Shown here one piece after another: positions 51,201-60,214 of a stretch of DNA of 64,000 bases. Positions within the stretch are counted from its first letter, which is position 1, and the number at the start of each line of letters is the position of its first letter. Location of the stretch: NCBI GenBank assembly GCA_000328365.1, contig KB295285.1:108795-172794 (forward strand). Direction: 5' to 3'. The notes under the pieces were generated by a model. That model did not search any database and had not been told where the DNA came from. It saw only the letters and a program-made list of their open reading frames with translations. Source of the stretch: Capitella teleta (Eukaryota > Annelida > Polychaeta > Capitellidae). A program made the translations under genes and the position numbers.

Positions 51201-54200
51201 CGATGTAGCCATTGGGGTCATTACTGGGTTTGACCTCTAGAATGACCTCTTGGTTTACATCGGCAAGAACACCGGACTGAAGGTCAAGTTTGTCGACTGA
51301 AAATCGAGAAAAACAAAAGCACAATATTATAATTTGACAAATATTGCTACAATATTATTATTCTACGTGAGCTTCCGGTCAACTGCATGGTAACTCACCA
51401 GTGACATTCAACAAACGAATTTTGAACGTTTCTTCGAATTCTGGTTTTTCATCGTTGATCGGCGTGACCTCAATTGAACTCAATTCTTGGTTATCTTTGA
51501 AGAATGCGAATCCAACTCCGCTGACGAAGTCTTCTCCGGGAGAAACTCTCAGATTCGTCTCAACTCGTAAGATTTCGTAAAACACAGACGCAGCGTAGTA
51601 ATGTCCGACTTCGCGTATGATTCTGAGTATGGTAAGTAGAAAGTGATTTCTGGAGACATATTTATCACTCACTCAAATTCAGCCGTTTGTTCTTCTTTGA
51701 CCTGCAAAGTGAACGGAGCGACGAAACGGAACACCCCATTAGCTTGGTCGTTGGCAGCGATGGTCACTGTGGCATTTGGGGCATAGAACGCAGAAACATC
51801 ACCTAAAAATGCACCAATGATGTATGATAATCAGTGAACTCAGATAGAATGGCATCTGATGGGGAGCTGAAACGCCAGTCCATTGTGAAGTTCAGTGGTT
51901 ACACCTCCTTACCAACAGGGTTGAATAGCATGATGATGACTTCCTCGTCCGGTTCGGGGAAATCATCTCCTAAGATCTCGATCGAAATCTGTTTCTCAGT
52001 TTCTCCAAGGTCAAATAAGAGTTGACCTTGAATCGGAACGTAGTCACTGCCCTCTGCATAGCATATAATTAACATATAATTAGCATATAATTAGTTCACT
52101 CACCCTCGCTTTCATCGCCGGCGACCGTTTTATAGTCGATGGAGTTTATTCTGTCCGTTGGTCCATCTCTAAACACCGTGAAAGTGTGAACACCGGGTTC
52201 TGATAACCTCACTTTTGATGGCTCTGAGGTCGAAATGGAATAATAAGAAAAAAAAAGTACATCAGAAGAAGAAGAAGAAAATGACAAAGTTGCAAAATTA
52301 GATATCAGCCAAATGATAAATACCTTTGAAGTAGATGGCATCGTCATTCTTCCTTATCGCTACAAAAGCTTCGAGGAAATTACCCAGAATGGCCAGCCCG
52401 GAAGCTGAGGTCAAGGTCACCGTAAATGTCTCGTGACCTTCGGGGATCTGGAGCAGCGACGCGTGACACAGTATAGAACATGAATAGAACGGGACTCACA
52501 ATATCGTCGACGGCCGTGAGCTCAATGTACATGACCTCGACACCAATGTCAAAGACAAGACTTCCTGACTGAGGAGTGAGATCGACATTGTCTTCCACTG
52601 TCCATGTCACGTTCGATTGGTCAAATCGCCCGTTGAATCTCTCAACTGCCAGACGGGCAACTTGGATGTTATCTCCCTTCGTTTCATCTGTGCGCGAACA
52701 AGACCAGCCAAATAAACAATGCAATCGGTATAAATGAGATCGACATATACCAATTGTGACAGTGAATTCCTCGGATGGAAACTGGAATTGCCCATATGGC
52801 TGTTCATTGGCTGCCACTGTGACACCAAGGCTGTCCCGTGCTCCTATTGTTGCTAACTTTTCGCCAAAGCTGCGAATCTTCAATGTGAATGTTTCTGTCA
52901 GCTAAAAGAGACAGAATATTCTGAAGACGGGTGTTTGTTGTCCGAGGAAGCCACCCACCTCTGGAACACCGTCCTTCCTAGCGATGACGTTGATTTTCTT
53001 CTCAACTTCTCCTGCGCGGAATTTAATGACGTTCAGGGAACCGTAAAACTCCTCTTCGCCGTTGGGTTCGATGTAATACTCGAGTTCCCGAGGCACAAGC
53101 GCGCCTCCAGTCCTCACTACGGTGATCTCCATCACGTCCACCTCCTCCTGACAAAGCAACACGGGATTGTGGTCAAAATACGTGATCTTGGTGACCGAAA
53201 TGATGCAAGTTAAAAAGAGGGTAGACTTAAGGATTTGATCTGAGGGTCACCTCTACTTGAGTCTTTTTTTTTTTTTTTTTCTTTTTTTTTTTTTCAATGA
53301 ATAACTTTATTCGCGTGTGTTCACTTGCCTCCACATCATAATGAGCAGGGGTGCTCTCGGATATCTCAAACACGCCTCCGGGATAGTCGTTCTCCAGGAT
53401 GACGACGTTGAGCGATTCGTATCCCACTCGTAGTCGTTGGGTCTCTCGTGGTTGGGCGTTCTCCAAGATCACCTTCAGAGTCTCATCCATCTCCGATAGC
53501 TGATCGGCGAGGACATTGAACTTGAGCGCAGCAAGCGATTCACCTATTGGAAGCAGTAGATGATATTACACAATGGTTTCAGTGTTGATAATTAATTCAA
53601 CATGTGAACGCTGCCGTCAGGAAAATAATGTATCAATGATTCTGATTCTGATCTTCAGATAATTATCACAATAAAATTTACTTGGCTGTATATATAGGGA
53701 GGCGGAGTTGCTTGAAATGCGAAGAGAGCGATGTTACTTGAATATTTTGAAATTACTGCTCACTCGCCCATCGTATTATACACAGTAGGATCCTCGTGAA
53801 AACGCACACGATGACATCATCGACGGACGAAGTCGATCTCGTTACTTGTACATACATGTGTGTAATGCAACGCGTCATCATCGTTCACAGTCAGATAAAA
53901 ACAATCAATTTTCAACGCAACGTGCGCGACACCCAGACCGTCCCGCCTCCCAAGTAGTGAATTAAATTAGTTAATCGGTTAGAATCTAGCGATTTTACTA
54001 TAAGCGTGAATTTATGATTTATTCGTCATATTGTCTCATATATATATAGAAAAGTAATTATTTTCTCGCAACAATTCCCCCACCCCCTGAGTTCGATGAC
54101 ATCCAGAAAATCGCTCAGATGTCATCTCAATCGTGATAAAATTTTGACCAAACAAATTTAGATCCGGAGTACTTTAATTAATTGGTCTGAGTCCCAAATC

Positions 54201-57200
54201 CAGGACTACCCGCAGGCATGCATAGATTGCTCACTGGGCACGTGACGATCTGAAGATAATTTACATAAAGGGTCATGACATGAATGCCTGCCACGAATAG
54301 TCGAATACTCTCAGTGACCTACGTACATTACACGAATCAGAGCAAATTACATAAGAAGTTTGAAACCATAAATAAACTGTCATCTGATCAACACCATCCT
54401 CACATGACTGTCTCATACACGAGAAAGGATGTGATATCATTGACACCTTGTCAGCCCCACTTTCATGCAACTCTACTAACCAGATTGCATGGCGATCGTT
54501 CCGGATCTTGGCTCCAGGTCCTCGGATGTGATGTGATCCGGATTAGATCCCGACGCCTCGATTCGCCAAGAAACTCTGGCCTCACCGTTGGTGCCAACGC
54601 GAGCCACATGGAGAATTACCTAATGAATCAAAGGAATTTAATTAATTGAAGGATTATAATTAATTTAATTAATGGTTACCTCGGTGATCCCTACATCGTC
54701 GTCTGGTTCATGAACATTGACCTCTTGTAGTCCTTCGAATCCAATCTCTCCATTCGCGTCTTCTGGGCCAACTTGCACTCTCGTTGTATTCTTTGAGCCA
54801 AGTTTTGGTGAGTTGAATGACCTCGACGTGGATGCTGCACGAAATAGAACGATTAATTGTTATATTGAGGCGTTTTCACAAACCAAAAGCATTTTTTCTT
54901 ATATTGCAAATTTCAAACAAAATCATTGTTACTCACGGTGTATATAATTATTAGCAGTTAATTCACATGTACCAACCAATTGGCTGTACTGAGACTACAA
55001 CTACACAGACAAACGATGAAGCCACTTAACATTCAGCACCATTTCAATAATAGGATTTGAAGCAGGGGTGGGTGGGGGAGGGGGTGGGGCAATTCAAACC
55101 GAAAAGGGGCAAAAGGCAATAAACACTCACCATCGCTAACATTGGTCATCGATTTCCCTGCCGATTCAAACGATGTATTATTTTGAGACATTTATTTTTA
55201 TGCTTGCCGGTACATTTTTCTAAATTAAAAGCATCGACATCTACGTAAGTGAAAATATATGATGTTTGCTCTGTAATCAGATTAAATGCAATAATGTCAT
55301 ATTTGGTCACGTTGATTGAGTGTTGGAAAACAGATTTAACTGATTTTAAATTGCTTCATATTGAAAAAATAATTGAAAGATCCTAAGAGCCCCACTTCGA
55401 TGATTACTAGTACCAAAGCAAAATCATAACAATCCATTCAAGGGGTTAGATGCTCCGAAATATTTCAAGCCCCAAATTTCTCCAAGAGAAATTCCCGTCT
55501 TTCTTTGGGTATAANNNNNNNNNNNNNNNNNNNNNNNNNNNNNNNNNNNNNNNNNNNNNNNNNNTAAAACGCATTTTCAGTAATATCAAAGAACATTCAA
55601 ATGCGCTGTACAAACAGAGGTAAAAAGGAAAATCATTAAATACTAGAAATGCAAGGTTAAAATAGTAAGTCTTAAGTTGGGTTTTAAAAGCATCAAGCGA
55701 TTGCTGGTACTGTAGGTTGGAAGGTAATCGGTTTCAAAGGATGGGTGCTTGATGGGCGAATGTTCGGTAGCCATTGATAGAAAATACATAAGTAATCCAG
55801 TTTACAAGAAGCTCCGCATTCCCGATGAAGGTGTAAATCAGGGTAAACGATGGAGTCACTGGTCAGCGCAACCGCAAGGTGCTGCTGATTCACTCAATGT
55901 CTCTAATCTGGGCAAATTTGGTGTCAATGGGTTCCTTTTTGGAAGCAGGTTCACATGATGCACAAACCTGCGCTTTAGGGTCCCTTGTGACACAAATAAT
56001 CCACGCAAAAGTGTGAAAATCAGGATACTATTTTCAATTTTCACTTCTTGAACCCCGAAAGTTTACCAACGATTGCGTTATGCATCGTGCCTGCCATGTG
56101 TCACCAGATTGTGTCATGTGTCACCAGATTGTGTCATGTGTGATGATGTGTCACCCATTGTGTCATGTGTCACCACATTGCTCCTAGCTTGCCGCACTCT
56201 CGAACTCTGATTTTCGAGTGGCGCGTAATCATTGGTCAGCACCCTATGTCCAAGAATCCGTGCAGTCATCGACCCCAACAGCAACCGATCAAGCAACAGT
56301 GCTGTGAAATGGACGATCGATATGCTTCGTTCAGAATGCTCTTCTGCACTAAATTTGTCATGTATACATCACCTTATGTTTACGATACATGCAACCGATG
56401 GGGATATTTATCATATATTGATGAACTATAAGTGAACATGACAAATGGAAGTACATGAAAATGCCACGAGGCAAAGGAGCAAGACGTCCGCCCACAAAAC
56501 GACAGTGCATCTTACGGTACGGGCTATTGATTTTGACTGATGCTTCTTTAGCAGTAAACATGATAATTATTAGGAATGGATTTTGGGTGTTGCATAGCCA
56601 TAGAGCACTGCGCCATTAGCTGTGTTGTTCAGCATAATCTCATGCAGAAGTCCATTCAGAGGGATGCAGCTCCTTTCGATGTTAAGCTCAAACTCATAAT
56701 AATTATTTGCACACCTTTGTTTCCCAGTTTGACGTTTGTCAGGTGGATGTTGAAGTGCGCCCCGACGTGCAGAAACGCCTCCTCACGGATGAGAATTTCG
56801 ACAGTGTAGCTGGCTTGGTTGGCGGTCAGCTCAATTGACCCAGGAAGGCGACCGACAAGCATAGCTGCAAATGAACGATAGTATCCATGGGCGAAGCACA
56901 CCAGTGACTGACTCACCGGCAGCAGATACGGGGTCAATGCCCTGCTCGACGTACTCGACGTCGTAGAAGATGGTGATGACATCGATGGAGCCCCCTGTTC
57001 GACTCAAAGACAGCACAAGGCGACGAGGGTTCTCAGTCTGGCGATAAAACGTGAATAATAAAATGCACCTAGATGACCCCTTACCGAGTCAAGAGTTTGG
57101 AAGTCATCAGGGTTGAACTGGACAACACCGTGTCCACCATCGCTGTCTTCGATGACCAGGTCGGCGACCAGGATCCCCTCTGCTCGGGCGCCTCCTGTCA

Positions 57201-60200
57201 CTGAGGAAGGGATGAGCTGGAAGACGAAGACTTCTGCGGGCTCAGGGATGTTATCTTGGATGATGTTGAAGACCAAGGTCTTCTGTCCTTCACCCGGTGC
57301 GAAGGTCAAGCGTCCAACCGACGGTTCGATGTCAACCTCCTCCTCGTCTAGTCGAGTGTAATTGCTCTCCAGAAACCAGTCCACAGACACTTCACCGAAG
57401 GTTCCCCCATTTCGAATGACATCAACGTTTATAATAGAAGATTGGTCTTCGTTGACGGTCAGCATCGGGCGAACCGAATGGTCAGTGGCCGCGATGCTAA
57501 TGACTCCATTGGGGTCATCGTTCGCGTTGATGACGATGCTAGTTTGCGTTGGTTGAGCGACAACCGCGTCCCCTTGAGGATTGATCAACTGCACGAGGAG
57601 GACTTCTTCCTCTTCTGGGAGCATGTCGCTGAGAATGGTGATGGCAATTCTCGCAGTCTGTGAGCCAGAACTGAAGACAAGAGTGCTGTTCTGCGCGATG
57701 AAGTCTTCTTCCGGAGTGCAGGACACAGGGAGGATAACGTACTGCACGGTCGCTGGTTGCTCTATCGGACCCAATTGTCCGCCTGCAGCATCGTCGATGC
57801 CCCGGGTCACTTCTACGAACAAGGTCTGATCGTAGTTCAACTCATCGACTCGGTACTCCATCTACAAATAAGCCTCAATAATAACCACATCGTACCACTC
57901 CATACTCTTACCTGAGTGAACCGAATTGGAGCGTCGTTCATTTTGATCAGGACCTCCAGCTGGTTCCTGGTTGGGTCGATTTGGGGTCGATTTCCCGAAG
58001 ATTGTACGCTCGAACCTCCTTCGGCTTGTGTCAGGCGAACTAACAAAGTCTCATCATTCTCCGGGATCTTGGATATCACGTGATATGCGGAGGCGAGGCA
58101 GTGTTTGATTAACTTACCTTGTCGGCCACGACTTGCAATTGCAACTGCTGAGTTGATTGACCGCCCTTAAAAGCCACTGTGCCTTGTGCTGGACTCAAAT
58201 CTTCGTTCAATGAATCTCCCACCACCTTTGAATAAACGTCTCCAGTGTCATGACAGCGAGAGGATGATGCCTCTTATAACTCACCTCATAGCTAACGAGT
58301 ACATCGTCGTATGCGCCGAAGTCCCTAGTGACCTCCAAGCTGATTGAGCCTCCAGTTTCGGATGTAACAACCCTCGCAATCTGACAAAATCAACGCAATG
58401 AGGTCAAAGTTATTCGGTCAACAGAAAAATATAACTGACCGAGCGGAAGCCAAAGACTCCGAAACCAGCGTCGTTGGCGACGATGGTCACAGTGCCCCGA
58501 GAGGGTTGCCCGAGAACCCCGTCGCCATTGGTGATGAGCAGTGAGAGGGCAAATGTTTCGTCTGCTTCTGGAATGTCATCGTCGTTGATGGTGAAGATGA
58601 CTGCGCGGATGACAGCCTCTTCTCCCGGACCGAACACCGCCGTTTGAGAATTGCCGATGAAGTCATGGCCTCCGAGTGTCTCAGATTTCTCGATCTGGTG
58701 AATGTTAAGAAACTTCTGATCTATAGGTTGACATTGCATCTAGGTCTGATCACTATTGATACGTCATTATTATAGTGACATGGTTTTAAAACTTCAGACG
58801 GGTTGCAGTGTGAATCTGGGTGAGAATTATTCGTATTATTAGTAATTCATTATAATTACTGTGCATGTTTATTAATTATAATTGTAAAATATATATTTTA
58901 TTGATTAATAGTAGTCTAACAGGTAAGGGGTTCTAACCCCCAGGGAAATAATTATATTAATATGAGTGTATGTTAGGTATAAAGCCATGAAATGGAGAGG
59001 TTGATCCAATTATATTGAGCACCATGATTATCGGGCATTGCTTCGAGCAATGCGAAAAGCGGAAGAAAAAATAGAATAGGGGCAAAAAGGAATCACATTA
59101 ATTGTTAGTATAATTATGTTGCTATCAATATAATTATATTTTGCTTTCTATCATTGTTCATTGAAGGGAGCAGTTTCACACAGGCTTCATCTTTCCTGTT
59201 ATGCTATTGCATGTATATTTTCATGCATCAAGCTTAAAAATAAATAAATCCCTACCTGGTTAAGTGCAGGGAGCTAATTGAGAAGTTTCGGATCGGGATG
59301 GATGCAATAAAATCAATAATGATTATAGATGGCGGAGTTCTCGCAGAAGGGCCGCCAGATGGCGATGCGAAGCGATCCTCCTTCGATTAATTATTCAACG
59401 TTGCACATTTAATCGGGTTTCGTGAATCGATATCGTATTCGCATGCAGGATTTTCCCAAACGCACGTGAGAGGTTTTCTTGTTGCTATTGGCAACGGTTT
59501 TTAGTTCCACACTCTCGAAAGATGAGACAGGAACAAAATACCTGCTGATGAAACGATGCTCACCAAATGAACCTGAACCGATTGCTTGGTTTACTCCCCA
59601 ACCTGCAATCACCGACACGCGCGAATGGTTTAAGCCGCTTAATCAGCCGGCTTTGTGTTTTGCAAAGGAGGAATGGACATTTTGGTACTATTGTTGATTT
59701 TGCAACAATACGTTTAATAGACTCAATGATTGAACCAGCTATAATAACTATAATCTTAACCCCTTACCCCTGATCTTAATGTATTCAATTATCAAACTTT
59801 AATTTACACGGACGGTTTTGATGGTGCTGAGGTGCAATAGTTTAGATCGATTTAGATTATGCTTAGTGGTACGTGATACTAATTTGTTTTCACATTTCCT
59901 ATAATATCCACCGATGATAACAATGATATTATAAGTTTACTACATCATTAGAAGTAAAAATCGATGTACAATGAGATACAATTAAAGAGAACTAATTATA
60001 CTTAAACCATCCGATGATTGACACTGACCTGGACGACGACACTGACTTTGGTGTCCGTCAGACCCTCCTTCTTGACCATCACAGAGAACTGTCTTCCGGT
60101 CACTTCTGGAACCACGTATGCTGTCTGCGAAAGGCTAATCGTCGCCGTTGCATCGCTCCACTCCCCACACAAACATACCAACAAAACAAACCCGAATATT

Positions 60201-60214
60201 GAAACATCCACCAT
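18843..60214 (-). CDS. ADGRV1: ADGRV1 (VLGR1/GPR98) ortholog, giant adhesion GPCR
   Basis: One minus-strand gene of many exons, estimated at roughly 6000 residues. The protein runs in the order known for vertebrate ADGRV1: signal peptide, arrayed Calx-beta repeats (PEADETF, NDDPNGV, GGVFE type motifs), a LamG-like domain, further Calx-beta repeats with a Cys-rich insert, an EAR/EPTP propeller, more Calx-beta, GAIN with GPS, seven helices and a cytoplasmic tail. Recognisable identity includes [54 protein letters not shown] and the final [10 protein letters not shown]. In vertebrates the protein forms fibrous or ankle links on sensory cilia and stereocilia and binds PDZ scaffolds such as whirlin; its role here is inferred to be calcium-dependent adhesion and signalling. 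Most introns are 50-100 bp, but seven larger ones exist and two contain other genes. Exons were checked piecewise, not all individually. Confidence 0.93.
19530..20700 (-). other. ADGRV1: ADGRV1 seven-transmembrane exons
   Basis: Several short exons encode hydrophobic helices in the order of class B2 receptors: [10 protein letters not shown] (TM1), LALAIVCHH (TM1-2), [17 protein letters not shown] (TM3), [11 protein letters not shown] (TM4), [19 protein letters not shown] (TM5), [20 protein letters not shown] with AYDDVYRGR in the following loop, [20 protein letters not shown] (TM6) and [21 protein letters not shown] (TM7). The intron splitting the last helix is only 51 bp. Confidence 0.88.
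20690..20840 (-). other. ADGRV1: ADGRV1 GPS autoproteolysis motif
   Basis: The motif has the expected cysteine and tryptophan pattern: [11 protein letters not shown], then NDVCTVTNN, then [11 protein letters not shown]. The cleavage tripeptide is His-Met-Ser, with Ser encoded at 20711-20709, matching the HMS of vertebrate ADGRV1. Self-cleavage before Ser would expose a tethered sequence beginning SLYAVESN. Confidence 0.88.
20840..22100 (-). other. ADGRV1: ADGRV1 GAIN domain exons
   Basis: Exons between the last Calx-beta repeats and the GPS encode helical then beta-rich sequence: [53 protein letters not shown] and [13 protein letters not shown]. These line up with the corresponding part of vertebrate ADGRV1 (MMHLIEKITTEG, LFYEILCSLINPKRKD, SCPYLSILALHWYPQ, YIRIPERLLDVQD). 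Confidence 0.82.
24775..25341 (+). pseudogene. GT10 fucosyltransferase-like gene, broken
   Basis: It starts with ATG and a signal-anchor-like hydrophobic stretch ([20 protein letters not shown]), then continues in other frames with [33 protein letters not shown] and finally [14 protein letters not shown] plus [13 protein letters not shown]. The last phrase matches the W-x-VSNC-x3-(S)R motif of alpha-1,3-fucosyltransferases. The earlier NCP...C and (L)TAGDVV parts match the region where such enzymes have C...D...ADAVVFH. At least two frame changes and one stop interrupt it, and the C-terminal GDP-fucose-binding part is not found. It sits on the opposite strand inside an ADGRV1 intron, so it was probably a nested gene or an insertion. 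Family assignment is from motifs alone. Confidence 0.5.
26042..26420 (-). mobile_element. Tc1/mariner-type transposase fragment
   Basis: The 77-codon frame at 26275-26042 reads [40 protein letters not shown], then LSFAW. This follows the Tc1 pattern of FGGGS-x-W-x2-I, LVF-x-G-x-L and Y-x2-IL. A trace of the QDNA-x-PH motif follows in another frame near 26050. Only the central part of the catalytic domain remains and no terminal repeats are visible; it is a dead DNA-transposon fragment. Confidence 0.65.
28200..28520. other. ADGRV1: AT-rich ADGRV1 intron with A-rich low-complexity sequence
   Basis: Runs of A and AAT/AAAT units fill this intron between Calx-beta exons. No gene is seen. Confidence 0.5.
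28976..29900. other. ADGRV1: ADGRV1 intron of about 0.9 kb, no gene seen
   Basis: The stretch lies between the exon starting near 28972 and the one ending near 29907. It is AT-rich with no coding signal on either strand. Confidence 0.55.
34115..35760 (-). other. ADGRV1: ADGRV1 EAR/EPTP repeat propeller
   Basis: Repeats of about 45-50 residues with the EAR signature appear in series: [10 protein letters not shown]...[14 protein letters not shown]...[34 protein letters not shown]...IYTWN and [17 protein letters not shown]. They are followed by the next Calx-beta ([19 protein letters not shown]). In vertebrate ADGRV1 the same seven-bladed propeller interrupts the Calx-beta array at the same place. 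Confidence 0.85.
35760..41199 (-). other. ADGRV1: ADGRV1 central Calx-beta block
   Basis: Calx-beta repeats continue from the acceptor at 41199 ([14 protein letters not shown]) down to the propeller. Clear examples are [21 protein letters not shown] near 41.1 kb, [16 protein letters not shown] near 40.7 kb, and [20 protein letters not shown] near 39.7 kb. A cysteine-rich insert sits at about 38.5-38.7 kb. Confidence 0.85.
38545..38695 (-). other. ADGRV1: ADGRV1 Cys-rich insert (PAN/apple-like) within the Calx-beta array
   Basis: [19 protein letters not shown], then [10 protein letters not shown], interrupts a Calx-beta repeat. Vertebrate ADGRV1 has an insert at the same place with YTCATLCLKEQACSAFSFF and QCFWMTSW. 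Four cysteines align. The frame change seen just upstream is explained by an intron with a GTTAAC donor and a CACTGCAG acceptor. Confidence 0.75.
42330..42991 (-). CDS. Candidate small gene divergent from the lectin, unrecognised
   Basis: The minus-strand frame from ATG at 42991 reads [20 protein letters not shown] and [20 protein letters not shown], a charged, probably helical segment with coding-like composition. Either it stops at 42746, or it splices from a GTTGGA site after GAQFS near 42795 to a TTTTAG acceptor near 42570, continuing in phase as [20 protein letters not shown] up to a GTGAGT donor near 42467. A further acceptor (TTTTTGCAG) occurs near 42379. No family is recognised. It would start about 120 bases from the lectin's start, suggesting a shared promoter region. 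Splicing choices are tentative. Confidence 0.3.
43065..43070 (+). promoter_or_regulatory. TATA box of the nested C-type lectin gene
   Basis: TATAAA about 46 bases upstream of the ATG at 43116, matching a short 5' leader. Confidence 0.55.
43116..47651 (+). CDS. Secreted C-type lectin, 2 exons, nested in ADGRV1
   Basis: Exon 1 is 43116-43725 (donor GTAAGA) and exon 2 is 47413-47651 (acceptor TTCTTCTGGCAG); joined in phase they give 282 residues. Residues 1-22 form a signal peptide. A short Cys cluster ([13 protein letters not shown]) is followed by a charged helical segment ([33 protein letters not shown]) that may oligomerise. From about residue 147 there is a long-form C-type lectin domain: [18 protein letters not shown]-x2[15 protein letters not shown], then [20 protein letters not shown] and [17 protein letters not shown]. 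All six expected cysteines are present. The sugar-selectivity tripeptide is EPD rather than EPN or QPD, and WND is replaced by WHD, so calcium and sugar preference cannot be assumed. AATAAA lies at 47778. Confidence 0.88.
44789..44818. other. Near-perfect inverted repeat
   Basis: GAGAAGGGATTATG and CATAACCCCCTTCTC are close reverse complements with a single base between them. The hairpin lies in the lectin intron, just before a TGCGCATGCGCA palindrome. Confidence 0.5.
44825..44836. promoter_or_regulatory. NRF1-type palindrome
   Basis: TGCGCATGCGCA is an exact match to the NRF1 consensus core. A shorter version, GCATGCGC, occurs at 42111-42118. Both lie in the large ADGRV1 intron; whether either works as a promoter element is unknown. 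Confidence 0.35.
45238..45288. repeat. T-tract joined to a G-tract
   Basis: About 34 pyrimidines (almost all T) are followed directly by about 16 G. It is low complexity and may mark a sequencing or assembly weak point. Confidence 0.8.
45859..45905. repeat. 22-23 bp tandem duplication
   Basis: The phrase CTATACACCCTAGATCAGTT occurs twice in direct succession. Confidence 0.7.
46755..47232 (-). CDS. Candidate exons inside the lectin intron, unrecognised
   Basis: On the minus strand a GTAAGT donor follows 47232. A fully open 141-base exon (47143-47003) lies between an ATTACAG acceptor and a GTCAGG donor; it encodes [20 protein letters not shown] and [18 protein letters not shown]. An 80-bp intron then leads to an acceptor before 46920 (CCCTCGCAG), which continues in the same phase as [20 protein letters not shown] and stops near 46757. 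Splice sites, phases and short introns agree with local habits, which suggests a real small gene. The cysteine-rich phrase [13 protein letters not shown] faintly recalls the frizzled-type C-x2-FL-x-F-x-CS-x-Y pattern, but not enough to name it. Confidence 0.35.
47778..47783 (+). terminator. Polyadenylation signal of the C-type lectin gene
   Basis: AATAAA about 127 bases after the stop codon at 47651. Confidence 0.6.
47790..48580. other. Remainder of the large ADGRV1 intron, no gene seen
   Basis: Open frames at 48202-48485 on both strands show no recognisable domain or splice context and are treated as chance. Confidence 0.5.
48696..49870 (-). other. ADGRV1: ADGRV1 Calx-beta repeats after the LamG-like domain
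   Basis: Exons encode [50 protein letters not shown] and [18 protein letters not shown]. Each aligns with a vertebrate counterpart ([44 protein letters not shown]). The last exon ends at 48696 before the donor of the 7.5-kb intron. Confidence 0.88.
49870..51050 (-). other. ADGRV1: ADGRV1 LamG/pentraxin-like domain
   Basis: Concanavalin-fold landmarks occur in order: [25 protein letters not shown] with [39 protein letters not shown] and [20 protein letters not shown]. They correspond to FTFSAWVMPN, GFIIAKDDGNGS, WLHLLIILEDGIIEFYLDG and FTGLMQDVRSY of the vertebrate protein. Confidence 0.85.
51050..54834 (-). other. ADGRV1: ADGRV1 N-terminal Calx-beta block, second part
   Basis: Calx-beta repeats with [30 protein letters not shown] and DGVPEVG match vertebrate GGVFEFSPASRGPY, EFYGNTGVLEFKPGE and DGIPELD. 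An intron of 937 bp (53544-54480) and a 181-bp intron (53148-53328) with a GC donor lie in this block. Confidence 0.85.
53148..53328 (-). other. ADGRV1: GC-AG intron in ADGRV1
   Basis: The exon ending GATGTGGAG at 53329 is followed by GCAAGT rather than GT. The next exon begins GAGGAGGTGG after TTTGTCAG at 53147. The join gives [17 protein letters not shown], in frame and consistent with the vertebrate protein. The intron contains a long A tract on the transcribed sense (T tracts at 53266-53294). Confidence 0.65.
55515..55564. other. Assembly gap of 50 N
   Basis: Fifty consecutive undetermined bases; the true length is unknown. Confidence 0.99.
56094..56180. repeat. Minisatellite with a roughly 20-bp unit
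   Basis: Four or so imperfect copies of GTGTCACCAGATTGTGTCAT run in tandem. Confidence 0.75.
56715..60214 (-). other. ADGRV1: ADGRV1 signal peptide and first Calx-beta repeats
   Basis: Exon 1 (60214-60029) starts at ATG in AACAATGG context and encodes a signal peptide ([20 protein letters not shown]). Exon 2 (58694-58440) carries [16 protein letters not shown] and [10 protein letters not shown], matching the first vertebrate repeat (DDDLPEPDETFIFHL, NDNAFGIISF). Further exons reach 56715. Intron 1 is 1.33 kb with no gene in it. Confidence 0.88.
58740..60028. other. ADGRV1: ADGRV1 intron 1, no gene seen
   Basis: AT-rich sequence with scattered short frames. Exon 1 ends at 60029 and exon 2 begins at 58694. 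Confidence 0.6.

Larger units (their letters stand above)
54835..56714 (-). other. ADGRV1: 1.9-kb ADGRV1 intron with assembly gap
   Basis: The boundaries are GTGTGC after 56715 (LGNKG) and TCGTGCAG before 54834 ([13 protein letters not shown]). The sequence includes 50 N and a minisatellite; I see no gene in it. Confidence 0.7.

Noticed and set aside
53227-53490. ADGRV1 frame running through a poly-lysine stretch
   Set aside because: The lysines come from a homopolymer in an intron with a GC donor, and vertebrate ADGRV1 has no such stretch.
56094-56180. CRISPR-like spacing of repeats
   Set aside because: The units are directly tandem with no unique spacers, in animal nuclear DNA.
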